In this document: piece after piece, positions 9,897-19,842 of the stretch
How the letters are laid out: each line of letters starts with the position of its first letter
Position numbering within the stretch: position 1 is the first letter of the stretch
Origin: Paraperlucidibaca sp.
GTDB taxonomy: Bacteria > Pseudomonadota > Gammaproteobacteria > Pseudomonadales > Moraxellaceae
Direction: 5' to 3'
Assembly: GCA_018066805.1 (NCBI GenBank)
Contig: JAGPVX010000030.1
Span: forward strand, 1-64,000
Length of the DNA stretch: 64,000 nucleotides
Program-made: the position numbers and the translations under genes
The notes under the pieces: generated by a model
What the model was told of the DNA's origin: nothing
Seen by the model: only the letters and a program-made list of their open reading frames with translations
Database searches by the model: none

Positions 9897-12173
9897 ATGA
9901 AAAATACCAAGATTACCTCGGTAAATACGGCAGGCATGCGACGCAAGCGCGAGTTTAAAGACCGCTTAGCAAATCTAACTATCGGCCTCGGCGGCGTTGG
10001 CGTCATTGCCGCAATTTGTCTTATCTTCTTCTATCTCGTTTTTGAAGTCTGGCCACTATTTAGTGGCGCGGATTTAGAAAAAAAGGCCCCTGTGCAGACA
10101 CAGGCGGTAGCACTGTATTTGGATGCTGATGAATACAACGAGTCTGGCATTCGAGTATTGGCCGATGGCCAAGTGCAAATTCTGGATGTGAAAACAGGCA
10201 AAATTGAGTCTGCCACGAAGCTGCCTTTGCCAGAGAAAGTGCGTATCGCTCACGTGCAGCGTGGGCCAATCTTGTCAGGCTTGGTGGGTATTGGTTTGAG
10301 TAATGGCCAGCTCCTAGTCGCCAAGCCAAAGTACGACATCAGTTACGGCCCAAATAACAGCCGCATTATTAATACCTCTCTCGCATTTCCATACGGTGAG
10401 ACGCCATTAACTGTTGATCGTAATGGCGCACCATTACAAGTATTTGATGTTCGCGGTAATGATGAAGACCTTCGGGTTACAGCATTTGCAGAAGGCCGCG
10501 TGCAGCGTCTGAGTTTCTCAACCGGTGCTGAGGCTAGTAGCGGCTTATCACTATCTTTTGGTGATGATGACGCCGATAACAGCAACTTTACGGAAGTTGA
10601 GCGCGAAGACCTGCCTTATGCCGGCCGCAATGTTCAACAAATTATTGTCGGTCAAGATGGCAATTGGGCTTATGTGTTCCATGATGGAAATCGCGCAAGT
10701 GTATTCAATGTGCGAAATGAGCCGATTTACACGCAAGAAGTGACACTGACAGGCCCGACTGCCGATGTCACTGCCGTCGTAGCCTTACAAGGCAATGTGT
10801 CATTGATGGTTGGGGATAGCAGTGGTGAGCTCGCGCAATGGTTCATGGTGCGCGACTCTAGCAGTGGCAGCGATAGCTTTAATTTGCAGAAAATTCGCAG
10901 CATCAAGTTGGGCGACGCCGCTATCACCGCACTAGCACCTGAGGCGCGCCGCAAAGGTGTGGTCGCGGGTGATGCCAACGGCAATGTATCGTACTACTAC
11001 ACCACATCTAATCGTTTAATTTTACAAGAAAGTGCCGGAACATCGCCGATACGTACAGTGGCAATGAGTGCGCGATCGCTTGGGCTTATGGTGCAGACCG
11101 ACAATGCCTATAGCTTTTGGAAGCTTGAGATTGAGCATCCAGATATCTCTATACAGTCGACATGGAAGCCGGTTTGGTATGAGTCATATGAGGCGCCTAC
11201 TTATACCTGGCAATCATCGTCTGGTACCGCTGACTTTGAGTCCAAGCTATCGCTGATGCCGCTGACTTTCGGCACCATCAAGGCCGCGTTTTACGCCATG
11301 TTACTGGGCGCACCGTTAGCCATTTTTGGCGCCATGTACTCCGCCGTATTCATGTCACCGAAGCTGCGACGCAAGGTCAAGCCGACGATTGAGCTGATGG
11401 AGGCTCTGCCCACGGTCATCTTGGGCTTCTTGGCTGGGCTTTGGTTGGCTCCGACCATCGAAGACAATTTGCCTGGCATTTTCAGCCTACTAATACTGAC
11501 GCCAATCACTATCGTATTAGTCGGTGGCTTATGGTCACGCTTGCCGCTAGAGAAGCGCGCCTTTGCCGATGGTTGGGCGCCGATGATCCTGATCGTGCCG
11601 CTGTTGATTACTGGCTACGCTTCATTTGCCTTTTCGCAGCCGATTGAAAACATGTTTTTCGGCGGCGATTTGCGCTCCTGGCTAGAAGTTAGCACTGGGC
11701 TTAATTTTGACCAGCGCAACTCACTTATCGTCGGCTTAGCCATGGGCTTTGCAGTGATTCCAAACATTTACGCCATTGCTGAAGATGCTTTGTTTGCGGT
11801 GCCGAAACATCTCACTAATGGCTCGTTGGCCTTGGGCGCGACGCAATGGCAAACCCTCATTCGTGTGGTGTTACCGACGGCATCGCCGGGCATTTTCTCG
11901 GCCTTAATGATCGGCCTCGGTCGCGCAGTCGGTGAAACCATGATCGTGCTGATGGCGACCGGTAACACCGCCATCATGGACTGGAATATTTTCGAAGGCA
12001 TGCGCACTTTGTCGGCCAACGTGGCGGTAGAAATGGGCGAGGCTGAAGTAGGTTCAACTCACTTCCGAGTGCTGTTCTTGTCAGCATTGGTTCTGTTTGT
12101 ACTCACCTTCATTCTCAACACGGTAGCCGAGGTGATTCGCACCCGGTTGCGTAAAAAATACGGCTCGCTGTAA
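9897..12173 (+). CDS. pstC: Phosphate ABC transporter permease PstC, long form
   Basis: PstC is one of the two membrane subunits of the phosphate importer. One membrane segment near residues 33-58 leads into a large soluble region (about 60-460) with beta-rich repeats. The permease core (about 465-750) follows, with an EAA-type loop ([14 protein letters not shown]) that contacts PstB. At 758 residues it is more than twice the E. coli PstC length; such N-terminal extensions are known in Pseudomonas-type PstC. pstA follows after 11 bases. Confidence 0.93.
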   Translation: MKNTKITSVNTAGMRRKREFKDRLANLTIGLGGVGVIAAICLIFFYLVFEVWPLFSGADLEKKAPVQTQAVALYLDADEYNESGIRVLADGQVQILDVKTGKIESATKLPLPEKVRIAHVQRGPILSGLVGIGLSNGQLLVAKPKYDISYGPNNSRIINTSLAFPYGETPLTVDRNGAPLQVFDVRGNDEDLRVTAFAEGRVQRLSFSTGAEASSGLSLSFGDDDADNSNFTEVEREDLPYAGRNVQQIIVGQDGNWAYVFHDGNRASVFNVRNEPIYTQEVTLTGPTADVTAVVALQGNVSLMVGDSSGELAQWFMVRDSSSGSDSFNLQKIRSIKLGDAAITALAPEARRKGVVAGDANGNVSYYYTTSNRLILQESAGTSPIRTVAMSARSLGLMVQTDNAYSFWKLEIEHPDISIQSTWKPVWYESYEAPTYTWQSSSGTADFESKLSLMPLTFGTIKAAFYAMLLGAPLAIFGAMYSAVFMSPKLRRKVKPTIELMEALPTVILGFLAGLWLAPTIEDNLPGIFSLLILTPITIVLVGGLWSRLPLEKRAFADGWAPMILIVPLLITGYASFAFSQPIENMFFGGDLRSWLEVSTGLNFDQRNSLIVGLAMGFAVIPNIYAIAEDALFAVPKHLTNGSLALGATQWQTLIRVVLPTASPGIFSALMIGLGRAVGETMIVLMATGNTAIMDWNIFEGMRTLSANVAVEMGEAEVGSTHFRVLFLSALVLFVLTFILNTVAEVIRTRLRKKYGSL

Positions 12174-12184
12174 GGAATACGCAG

Positions 12185-13846
12185 ATGAAAACACGCGAAT
12201 ACTTCAAGTCTGGCGAAGCCTGGGTATGGCTAAATGCTGGCACGGTAGCGATCTCACTGATCATGGTGGTAGGCATTTTGAGCCTTATCGCTGTGCGCGG
12301 CCTAGGCCATTTCTGGCCTGCAGATGTTATGCAGGCCAGCTATTCGGCACCTGGCAGCACTCAAACTGAAATCGTCCTTGGTGAGATATACGACAGCAAG
12401 TTTGATACCGCTACGCGGCTTCGAGAGGCAGGCTTAGTCATCCCCGCCAATAAAGAATCAATTGAGCGTATATCGCTCAAGCTAGGTAATCGCGACATTA
12501 CCGGTGCCGATTTTCGCTGGGTCTTTGCTGATGGCTTAAGCGATATTCGATATCCCACGGACATCGTTGCGTTGGAACGACAGGAGTGGGGCAACTTTTA
12601 CGGTCGCCTACAGTCGGTGAGTGAAAATGGCCAGATCGTGGCTGAAGGTGCCGCTGCCTGGGATGTTTTGCAGGCGCGGATTGACCGCAGCAATGTGCTG
12701 CTAGAGGAAATTGCCGATATCGAGAAAAACGACATCGGTAAAATAAACTACGGCATTGAAAAGCTGCGCTTAGAAGAGCGGCGCTTGCAGATAGACAATG
12801 AGCTTACCGAGGCGGCAAAAGCCGACTTAGTGGTACGGCGTGCGGCACTGAATGAAAATTACGGGGCATTATCGGAGAAGCTCGAGGCACTGAAGTTACA
12901 GGCGAATCGCGACAGCGTGCAACTCACCGCCGGACAAGGCCAGGAACTGACTTTGCCGGTGAGCAAAATTGTTCAAGCTATTCAGCCTAACAATCTCAAT
13001 GTTTTCCAGAAATTAGCGGTCTATGGCCACAATGTCTGGGCTTTTTTATCTGGCGATCCGCGCGAGGCCAATACCGAAGGCGGCGTTTTCCCAGCTATTT
13101 TTGGCACCGTGTTAATGGTCTTGATGATGACCATCATGGTGACGCCGATGGGCGTAATCGCCGCGATTTATTTGCGCGAATATGCCAACCAGGGTGCAGT
13201 CACGCAGGTTGTGCGAATTGCGGTAAATAACCTTGCTGGCGTGCCCTCGATTGTCTACGGCGTGTTTGGTCTGGGCTTCTTTGTCTATTTTCTTGGCGCC
13301 AATATCGATACTTGGTTTTATCCAGAAGCCTCGCCTGCTCCAGTCTTTGGCTCGCCCGGCTTGCTCTGGGCATCGATTACGCTGGCGTTGCTGACCTTGC
13401 CAGTAGTGATTGTTGCCACCGAAGAGGGCTTGGCGCGTATCCCTCGCGCGCTGAAAGAAGGCTCATTGGCATTGGGTGCAACCAAGGCTGAGACCTTGTG
13501 GCGAGTAGTACTGCCGATGGCAACGCCGTCGATCATGACCGGTGTCATTTTAGCCATAGCACGTGCAGCAGGTGAAGTTGCTCCGCTGATGTTGGTTGGC
13601 GTAGTAAAGCTGGCGCCGACACTACCGCTAGATGGCAACGCGCCTTTCCTGCATATGGAGCGCAAATTTATGCACCTAGGCTTTCATATTTACGATGTTG
13701 GCTTTCAAAGCCCGAACGTTGAGGCGGCACGGCCCTTGGTCTATGCCACCGCATTTTTGCTAGTGGCGGTGGTCGCCGGTTTGAACCTGACGGCGGTGAG
13801 TTTGCGTAACCGCTTACGTGAAAAATACAAGGCCCTTGAGTCGTAA
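12185..13846 (+). CDS. pstA: Phosphate ABC transporter permease PstA, long form
   Basis: This is the second permease of the phosphate importer. An N-terminal membrane segment (about 18-40) precedes a soluble insert with a predicted coiled coil (about 170-240). The transport domain follows (about 305-550), with the EAA-type loop [15 protein letters not shown]. Its 553 residues exceed the roughly 300 of the E. coli subunit; the extra length parallels the extension in PstC. It lies in the pst operon between pstC and pstB. Confidence 0.93.
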   Translation: MKTREYFKSGEAWVWLNAGTVAISLIMVVGILSLIAVRGLGHFWPADVMQASYSAPGSTQTEIVLGEIYDSKFDTATRLREAGLVIPANKESIERISLKLGNRDITGADFRWVFADGLSDIRYPTDIVALERQEWGNFYGRLQSVSENGQIVAEGAAAWDVLQARIDRSNVLLEEIADIEKNDIGKINYGIEKLRLEERRLQIDNELTEAAKADLVVRRAALNENYGALSEKLEALKLQANRDSVQLTAGQGQELTLPVSKIVQAIQPNNLNVFQKLAVYGHNVWAFLSGDPREANTEGGVFPAIFGTVLMVLMMTIMVTPMGVIAAIYLREYANQGAVTQVVRIAVNNLAGVPSIVYGVFGLGFFVYFLGANIDTWFYPEASPAPVFGSPGLLWASITLALLTLPVVIVATEEGLARIPRALKEGSLALGATKAETLWRVVLPMATPSIMTGVILAIARAAGEVAPLMLVGVVKLAPTLPLDGNAPFLHMERKFMHLGFHIYDVGFQSPNVEAARPLVYATAFLLVAVVAGLNLTAVSLRNRLREKYKALES

Positions 13847-13881
13847 GCGACCTAGCCCCTAATAGATTAGGAACGATAACC

Positions 13882-14727
13882 ATGAATGATATTTCCCAGC
13901 GTGAACATGTAGTTTCAGCTAATGATGCCGGCGCATTTGGCCGAACGCGTCGAGAGCGTGACTTGTCGAGAGAGTCGATGTGCATTGAAACGCGCGACTT
14001 AAATTTGTTTTACGGCGCGAAGCAGGCCTTGTATGACATAAATATGCAGGTGCCAAAAAACCGCGTGACCGCGTTTATCGGTCCATCAGGTTGTGGCAAG
14101 TCGACGCTGCTTCGCACCTTCAACCGCATGAATGATTTGGTCGATGGCTGCCGCGTTGAGGGTGAAATTTTGCTCGATAAGCAAAATATTTTTGATCGCT
14201 CTGTCGACATCACTGATTTGCGCCAGCGCGTGGGCATGGTGTTTCAGAAGCCCAACCCATTCCCCAAAAGCATTTACGAAAATGTCGCTTACGGCCTGCG
14301 TTTGCAAGGGCAGAAATCCAAGCGTGTGCTCGATGAAGTCGTAGAGCAATCGCTACGGGGCGCGGCCTTATGGGATGAGGTGAAGGATCGCCTGCATGAC
14401 AGCGCGCTCGGTCTTTCTGGTGGTCAGCAACAGCGCTTGGTCATTGCCCGCGCCATTGCAGTTCAGCCCGAAGTGTTACTGCTCGATGAGCCATGCTCGG
14501 CGCTAGATCCTATCTCCACGCTGAAAGTGGAGGAGCTGATTCACGAGCTGAAAGAGCAATTCACCATTCTCATCGTGACCCACAATATGCAGCAAGCTGC
14601 GCGCGTGTCTGATTACACGGCCTTTATGTATTTGGGCAAGATGGTCGAGTACGGCGATACCGATACGCTTTTTACCAATCCTAGCAATAAACAAACCGAA
14701 GACTATATTACCGGCCGCTACGGCTGA
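13882..14727 (+). CDS. pstB: Phosphate ABC transporter ATPase
   Basis: PstB hydrolyses ATP to drive phosphate import. Walker [10 protein letters not shown] is at residues 67-75, the signature LSGGQQQRL and Walker [14 protein letters not shown] follow, and the H-loop histidine lies in VTHNMQQ. About 33 residues precede the conserved ABC domain. An internal ATG at 13978 could be an alternative start, but the upstream ATG is preceded by AGGAACGA. phoU follows after 16 bases. Confidence 0.96.
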   Translation: MNDISQREHVVSANDAGAFGRTRRERDLSRESMCIETRDLNLFYGAKQALYDINMQVPKNRVTAFIGPSGCGKSTLLRTFNRMNDLVDGCRVEGEILLDKQNIFDRSVDITDLRQRVGMVFQKPNPFPKSIYENVAYGLRLQGQKSKRVLDEVVEQSLRGAALWDEVKDRLHDSALGLSGGQQQRLVIARAIAVQPEVLLLDEPCSALDPISTLKVEELIHELKEQFTILIVTHNMQQAARVSDYTAFMYLGKMVEYGDTDTLFTNPSNKQTEDYITGRYG

Positions 14728-14743
14728 TCGTGGAGATACTGCA

Positions 14744-15457
14744 ATGAAGCGTGAAGATTATCGCCAACACATCTCGGCTCAGTTCAACGCAGAGCTCGAC
14801 GAAGTGCGTAGTCACTTTTTGGCCATGGGCGGCTTGGTGGAGAAGCAAGTAACGGATGCTATTGCTTCTCTACTTGATGCTGATTCAGCGTTGGCCGTAT
14901 CGGTACAGAATAATGACCGGCGCATAAACCAAATGGAGTCCGGTATTGACGAGGATATCGTGCGAATTTTAGCGCGGCGTCAGCCTGCAGCTTCAGACTT
15001 GCGCATGATCATTGCCATTGGAAAGTCGATTACCGATCTTGAGCGCATGGGCGATGAAGCAGCGAAAATTGCACGTGCCGCACAAACACTATGTGAAGAA
15101 GGTGAGGCTCCGCGCGGTTATTTAGAGTGCCGTCATATTGGTAGTCTAGTGCGCACAATGATCCATGAAACATTGGATGCTTTCGCTCATTTTGATGTTG
15201 AGCAAGCGTTTAAAGTGATGAAGGCCGATGCTGAGATCGACATGGAGTATCGCACCGCCACGCGCGCCTTAGTCACTTATATGATGGAAGATCCGCGTGC
15301 GATTTCACGGGTGCTCAGCGTCATGGGTGTGCTGCGCTCATTGGAGCGAGTCGGTGACCATGCCCGTAACATTGCCGAGCAGCTTATCTTCTTGGTGAAA
15401 GGTGCTGATGTGCGCCACGCTAGCTATGAACAAGTACAGCAGAAACTGGAGTCTTAG
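14744..15457 (+). CDS. phoU: Phosphate signalling protein PhoU
   Basis: PhoU links the Pst transporter to PhoR and dampens the Pho response when phosphate is ample. Two tandem PhoU helical repeats span its 237 residues, with metal-binding style motifs such as ERMGDEAAKIAR and ERVGDHARNIAE near the repeat ends. It is the last gene of the pst operon. Its TAG stop (15455-15457) overlaps the stop codon of the convergent phoR. Confidence 0.95.
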   Translation: MKREDYRQHISAQFNAELDEVRSHFLAMGGLVEKQVTDAIASLLDADSALAVSVQNNDRRINQMESGIDEDIVRILARRQPAASDLRMIIAIGKSITDLERMGDEAAKIARAAQTLCEEGEAPRGYLECRHIGSLVRTMIHETLDAFAHFDVEQAFKVMKADAEIDMEYRTATRALVTYMMEDPRAISRVLSVMGVLRSLERVGDHARNIAEQLIFLVKGADVRHASYEQVQQKLES

Positions 15458-16755
15458 GACTCCAGTTCGCGCTCGATATGCGAGGGCATAAACGAGCAAG
15501 TAAAGCGTGAGCCGCGCCCGATTTCTGAATGAATATCGAGCGTGGCTTTGTGCTGCATAAGCACATGCTTGACGATGGCCAACCCCAGGCCCGTACCGCC
15601 GGTGGCCGTGCTACGAGCTGCATCGGCACGATAAAAGCGCTCGGTTAGGCGCGATAGATGTATCTCATCAATGCCCAAGCCATTGTCGCTGACACTAAAG
15701 TAGGCTCCCTTGCTGTCGCTCCACCAACGCACTGCAATGATGCCGGCATTTGGTGTGTACTTCACTGCATTGGTGACTAGATTTGAAAATGCTGAGCGCA
15801 AGTCGTTTTCGATGCCCAATAGACATAAGCCGGGCTCGCACTCTAGCGTGACGGTTTGCTGCTTCGGCGCGGCGAGCGCGAGTGCATCTTGATGAATTTG
15901 CTTGAGTAACTTTGGCACGCTCACGGTGCTTGGCTCGCGATCTTCCGGCTGATTTTCAAGGCGTGAAAGCAGCAGCAAATCATTGACCAGGTTATTCATG
16001 CGTGTGGCTTGTTGAGACATTTGCCCTAGCGCGCGCAGCCATCGTGGCTCGATGCCTTCAGGTTGATCAAGCAAGGTCTCTAGGTAGCCTGAGAGTACGG
16101 TGAGCGGTGTGCGTAGTTCATGCGAGACATTGGCGACGAAGTCTTTACGCATTTGTTCAAGGTTATGCAGACGTGTGATGTCGTAGACGATCATCAGGCG
16201 GTCATTGTCGCCAAATTGCGTAATTTCAAACTGTAGCTGGCGACCGGCGTGGCGCTGCGAGGCAACTTTTAAGTCTTCGTCATAGGTGTTTTGTTTGAAA
16301 TAGCGAATGAAGCTTGGCGCTCGCACGAGATTGATCACTTGCTGACCTCGATCTTCGGGGCGGAAGCCAAGCAGTGTTTCGGCGGCAGGGTTCCACCATT
16401 CAAGATTACCTTGATTATCGATAAGGGCGACGGCCTCATCGAGAGCGGAGACTGATGAGCGCGCGCGATCGATAATGCTAAGTAGGTTGTCGCGCGCACG
16501 GCGCTCATTGCGGCGTAGTAAGTAGATGTCGCGGAAGACATCATCCCAAGCGCCATCGCTTTCGGGGACTGCTTGCTCGGTGGCGAGTAGCCAATGGCGT
16601 AGGCGAGATAGTTCTTTGAGCTGGCGGAACAGAAACCATGCTAATGCTGCGCACAGGCCGAGCAGTGCGTGGCCTGCAATATAGCCTAGACCAAGGCAAA
16701 TACTGCTACCTAGGGCAATGCTTTTAAGCTCACGAGCTAGAACCGCACGCCTCAC
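15454..16755 (-). CDS. phoR: Phosphate regulon sensor histidine kinase
   Basis: PhoR senses phosphate status through PstSCAB-PhoU and phosphorylates PhoB. N-terminal hydrophobic segments (about 12-42) are followed by a PAS domain (about 90-195). The H-box [15 protein letters not shown] is near residue 215, and the ATPase domain has N, G1 (DNGLGI) and G2 ([12 protein letters not shown]) boxes. At 433 residues it is typical. It overlaps phoB by 4 bases (ATGA), indicating translational coupling, and converges on phoU with overlapping stop codons. Confidence 0.95.
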   Translation of the reverse strand: MRRAVLARELKSIALGSSICLGLGYIAGHALLGLCAALAWFLFRQLKELSRLRHWLLATEQAVPESDGAWDDVFRDIYLLRRNERRARDNLLSIIDRARSSVSALDEAVALIDNQGNLEWWNPAAETLLGFRPEDRGQQVINLVRAPSFIRYFKQNTYDEDLKVASQRHAGRQLQFEITQFGDNDRLMIVYDITRLHNLEQMRKDFVANVSHELRTPLTVLSGYLETLLDQPEGIEPRWLRALGQMSQQATRMNNLVNDLLLLSRLENQPEDREPSTVSVPKLLKQIHQDALALAAPKQQTVTLECEPGLCLLGIENDLRSAFSNLVTNAVKYTPNAGIIAVRWWSDSKGAYFSVSDNGLGIDEIHLSRLTERFYRADAARSTATGGTGLGLAIVKHVLMQHKATLDIHSEIGRGSRFTCSFMPSHIERELES

Positions 16756-17465
16756 ACAGGCTCTACCTTGTCGCTCATCTGCACCGAAAAGCGATAGCCG
16801 GTGCCACGCACGGTTTGAATGAAGCGATCATAGCCAAAGGGCTCGAGGGCTTTGCGCAAGCGACGAATATGAACGTCGATGGTGCGATCTTCGACATAGA
16901 CATTGCCGCCCCAGACTTGATCAAGCATTTGCGTGCGGGTGTAGGCGCGCTCTGGGTGGCTCATAAAAAAGGCGAGTAAACGATATTCTGTTGGGCCCAT
17001 TTCGACTAATTTGTCATCGGCACTGACGCGATGGCTGACTGGATCGAGCTTAAGGCCTTCAGCTTCAATGGCGCTTTCTTGGTGCAAGACATTGCTGCGG
17101 CGCAGCACGGCTTTGATTCTTGAAGCCAACTCGCGTGTTGAAAATGGCTTGGTGAGGTAGTCGTCGGCACCGGCATCTAGGCCTTGCACTTTATGATCTT
17201 CCTCGCCGCGAGCAGTGAGCATAATGATGGGGATCTCGCGCGTACTTTCATCGCGTTTGAGGCGGCGCGCTAGCTCAATGCCGCTCATGCCGGGCAACAT
17301 CCAGTCCAATAAAATAAGGGCGGGACGCTCATCGACAACGAGGTGGTGAGCCTGCAAAGCATCTTCGGCTTCGATGCAGTTGTAGCCGGCCAAGTCCAAG
17401 GCGATGGAAATCATCTCGCGGATGGCGGCTTCGTCGTCAACAATCAGAATCTTATCGCTAGGCAT
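16752..17465 (-). CDS. phoB: Phosphate regulon response regulator PhoB
   Basis: PhoB is the OmpR-type activator of the phosphate regulon. The receiver domain (about 1-120) contains the DD pair near the N-terminus, the phosphoacceptor Asp in [11 protein letters not shown] and the conserved Lys in YLTKPF. A winged-helix domain with [17 protein letters not shown] lies near residues 190-206. A well-formed Pho box and -10 lie upstream, so it should autoregulate. It forms an operon with phoR. Confidence 0.97.
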   Translation of the reverse strand: MPSDKILIVDDEAAIREMISIALDLAGYNCIEAEDALQAHHLVVDERPALILLDWMLPGMSGIELARRLKRDESTREIPIIMLTARGEEDHKVQGLDAGADDYLTKPFSTRELASRIKAVLRRSNVLHQESAIEAEGLKLDPVSHRVSADDKLVEMGPTEYRLLAFFMSHPERAYTRTQMLDQVWGGNVYVEDRTIDVHIRRLRKALEPFGYDRFIQTVRGTGYRFSVQMSDKVEPV

Positions 17466-17498
17466 AACATGTCTCGAAACGGTTTAGATGACAGTGGC

Positions 17499-17532
17499 AT
17501 TACAACGCGAAGACATGACAGAAATATGACGA
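17499..17532 (-). promoter_or_regulatory. Pho box and -10 of phoBR
   Basis: Read on the minus strand, TCGTCAT (17532-17526), four A/T bases and CTGTCAT (17521-17515) form a consensus-like Pho box. Exactly 10 bases later lies TGTAAT (17504-17499), a good -10 element. The predicted start is near 17492, giving a leader of about 27 bases. An extra CTGTCAT half-site sits at 17494-17488. Confidence 0.82.
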
Positions 17533-17540
17533 TGTAATGA

Positions 17541-18416
17541 CTACGGCAATGCCAACATCTGTAACCATGCCATAAGCAAGGCGACAAAAAGCACCAAACC
17601 GACCCAGTGGTTGTGTTTAAACGCTGCAAGGCAGAGATGCTTGTCGCGGCTGGCGGTGTGCTGCCATTGCCAGATAAACAATACGAGCACGCCCGCTAGG
17701 CCTGCCCACCAAGGCCATGGCCATTGCATTTGATGGCCGACAAAGGCTAGCGCGGTGAGCCAAATGAGCTGTAGGCCAGCAATGACTACGCGATCTAGGT
17801 CGCCAAATAAAATAGCCGTCGATTTTACGCCAGCCTTTAGGTCATCTTCACGATCGGCCATGGCGTATTGGGTGTCGTAAGCCACTGTCCATGCCAGGTT
17901 GCCGGCGTAGAGCAGCCAGCACAGGTCATCGGGCGTGCGGCCTTGAGCGACGAATGCCATTGGGATGGCCCAAGAAAATGCGGCACCGAGCACCACTTGC
18001 GGTAAGTAAGTCACGCGTTTCATAAACGGGTAAAGCACAGCTAGGCCGAGTGCGCCGAAGGACCAATAAAATACCTGTATTGGTAGCCAGAAAAGTAGCG
18101 TGGCGCTGAGAGCAATGAGTGCAGCAAAGAGCATCAAAGCTTCGCTGCCGAGAATGCGGCCGCTAGCCAATGGTCGGTCGGCGGTGCGCCATACTTGGCC
18201 ATCGATATGGCGGTCGGCGTAGTCGTTGATAACGCAGCCTGCTGAGCGCATCAGCACCACGCCGGCGACAAAAATAGCCACGATCATTGGCTCGGGATGA
18301 CCATCGCCAGCAATCCACAGCGCGATGAGCGTGGGCCAGAGTAATAGCCAAATGCCGATGGGCCGGTCGAGGCGCATCAGGGCAATAAAGTCGGGTAAGC
18401 GGTCGCGTGAAATCAT
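17541..18416 (-). CDS. ubiA: 4-hydroxybenzoate polyprenyltransferase
   Basis: UbiA attaches the polyprenyl tail to 4-hydroxybenzoate in the inner membrane during ubiquinone synthesis. Its 291 residues are mostly transmembrane. The first Asp-rich motif appears as NDYADRHIDGQV and the second as DTQYAMADREDD; both bind Mg-pyrophosphate. It overlaps ubiC by 4 bases, forming a ubiC-ubiA operon that runs towards phoB. Confidence 0.96.
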   Translation of the reverse strand: MISRDRLPDFIALMRLDRPIGIWLLLWPTLIALWIAGDGHPEPMIVAIFVAGVVLMRSAGCVINDYADRHIDGQVWRTADRPLASGRILGSEALMLFAALIALSATLLFWLPIQVFYWSFGALGLAVLYPFMKRVTYLPQVVLGAAFSWAIPMAFVAQGRTPDDLCWLLYAGNLAWTVAYDTQYAMADREDDLKAGVKSTAILFGDLDRVVIAGLQLIWLTALAFVGHQMQWPWPWWAGLAGVLVLFIWQWQHTASRDKHLCLAAFKHNHWVGLVLFVALLMAWLQMLALP

Positions 18417-18979
18417 GGCGTTATCGTGTCTGTATGGGCGCTGGCGGTCAACAGGGCGGGGAGAAAAGCTTCGGCCACTAGGATGGCTTGGCCGCGCAAT
18501 AAAAAGCGCGAACGGCGAGCCCAGACGGTACTGGCATATGCGGGTAGTTTTAGCTGTGCATAGCGAATAGGGCCGCGCACCAATGCTGGGTCGCGAAACA
18601 ATAAGCTGCCCAAGCTTTGGTTGCCCAGGCGAGTCAGGCGGCGATTAAGCCCGCCTAGACTTGGCCTTGGTAGCACTGAGCGTGCTTGCACCCAAGGCGT
18701 ATCGATGCCCATTAAAACCACTTCGCGTATCCAAGCAAATTCGCCACGTCGCAGTTTCAATGTGCGTGCCTCTTCGGCACTGGGTAGGTCCCAGCCTTCG
18801 CAAATCACCTCAACTCGCAGCTCACCACCAGAGTGCTGGGCCAGCGAGCTTAGCCGCGCGGTGAGCGAGCCGGGCTCGGCTAGCCAAGAGCGCAAATCAC
18901 GCTGCGATGACAGGCGAAGCTTTAGCGGCTCCTGCTGCCAATGGCGGGGATGTTTCCATTTGCTTGGGCTATTTTGCAT
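18413..18979 (-). CDS. ubiC: Chorismate lyase
   Basis: UbiC converts chorismate to 4-hydroxybenzoate plus pyruvate, feeding UbiA. The 188-residue single domain shows the family pattern WIREVVL and WVQARSVLP, with the conserved Arg of the product pocket. Coupling to ubiA (4-base overlap) supports the call. It diverges from the rubrerythrin gene across a 126-base intergenic region. Confidence 0.9.
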   Translation of the reverse strand: MQNSPSKWKHPRHWQQEPLKLRLSSQRDLRSWLAEPGSLTARLSSLAQHSGGELRVEVICEGWDLPSAEEARTLKLRRGEFAWIREVVLMGIDTPWVQARSVLPRPSLGGLNRRLTRLGNQSLGSLLFRDPALVRGPIRYAQLKLPAYASTVWARRSRFLLRGQAILVAEAFLPALLTASAHTDTITP

Positions 18980-19105
18980 AAGTATCGCAATAGAAAAAAG
19001 CTATCGAAAGTTTTAGACCAACACATTGGCCATAATCAGAACGCTATCATAACCTAGCCTAGTTGAAGCAGCGCTAAGGCGCGGAATTATACGAGGAGAC
19101 TTGAG

Positions 19106-19582
19106 ATGAAATTAGATATCACCATTACTGGTAAAAACTTAGAAGCCGCCTTTGCAGGCGAATCCATGGCCTTTATGAAATACAGCTATTTCGCCAAGCT
19201 AGCACGCGAAATGGGCGATGAGGCCACGGCAGTTGCTTTTGAAGAAACGGCGAAACAAGAGATTCAGCACGCGTTTGGCCACTTGGACTTACTCTATCCA
19301 AAGATCATGATGACGCCAGAAAAAATGCTTGAGGTGGCGATCGCTGGTGAGACCTATGAGTACAGCGAAATGTACCCAGGCTTCCGCGATACAGCAGTGA
19401 AAGAGCAGCAAGCCGATGCCATGAAAGAGTTTGAAGAGCAGATTGCTGAGTCGAAAGAGCACGCCGAATGGTTCAAGGCTGCGCTGAAAAAAGCCGAGAA
19501 ACGTTTCGCCGCCTTAACTAAAGTAGAGGAGCGTCACGCCAACCATTACCGCGAGGCATTAGCAGCAGCACAAGCGCGCTAA
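19106..19582 (+). CDS. Rubrerythrin-family diiron protein without rubredoxin domain
   Basis: Rubrerythrins are ferritin-like diiron proteins that reduce hydrogen peroxide. The helical domain carries the first-half Glu (AGESMAF) and an ExxH pair (EIQHAF), then second-half ligands in AGETYEYSEM and ESKEHAEWF. At 158 residues it lacks the usual C-terminal Cys4 rubredoxin domain. A separate rubredoxin gene lies 92 bases downstream and could supply electrons in trans. AGGAGA lies before the ATG. Confidence 0.88.
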   Translation: MKLDITITGKNLEAAFAGESMAFMKYSYFAKLAREMGDEATAVAFEETAKQEIQHAFGHLDLLYPKIMMTPEKMLEVAIAGETYEYSEMYPGFRDTAVKEQQADAMKEFEEQIAESKEHAEWFKAALKKAEKRFAALTKVEERHANHYREALAAAQAR

Positions 19583-19674
19583 TTTCGGTAACATTGCGCG
19601 CTGACAGGGTTTGGCGCGTATCGATTTAAGTATCATCGGTGCGCGCACAGCATTAATTAACGATGGGGTGAGTT

Positions 19675-19839
19675 ATGAAAAAGTGGCAATGCATTGTCTG
19701 TGGTTTTGTTTACGACGAAGCGGTTGGCATGCCTTGGGATGGTATCCCTGCCGGCACCAGCTGGAACGACATTCCCGATGACTGGGTCTGCCCAGACTGT
19801 GGCGTTGGTAAAGAAGATTTTGAAATGGTGGAGCTCTAA
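19675..19839 (+). CDS. rubA: Rubredoxin (54 residues)
   Basis: This is a small one-iron electron carrier. The two Cys pairs are CIVCG (residues 6-10) and CPDCG (39-43), with the hallmark sequence [14 protein letters not shown]. The ATG at 19675 has GGGGTGAG a few bases upstream. The reductase gene starts three bases after its stop, so the two form an operon. It could serve the upstream rubrerythrin or an alkane hydroxylase encoded elsewhere. Confidence 0.95.
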   Translation: MKKWQCIVCGFVYDEAVGMPWDGIPAGTSWNDIPDDWVCPDCGVGKEDFEMVEL

Positions 19840-19842
19840 GTT

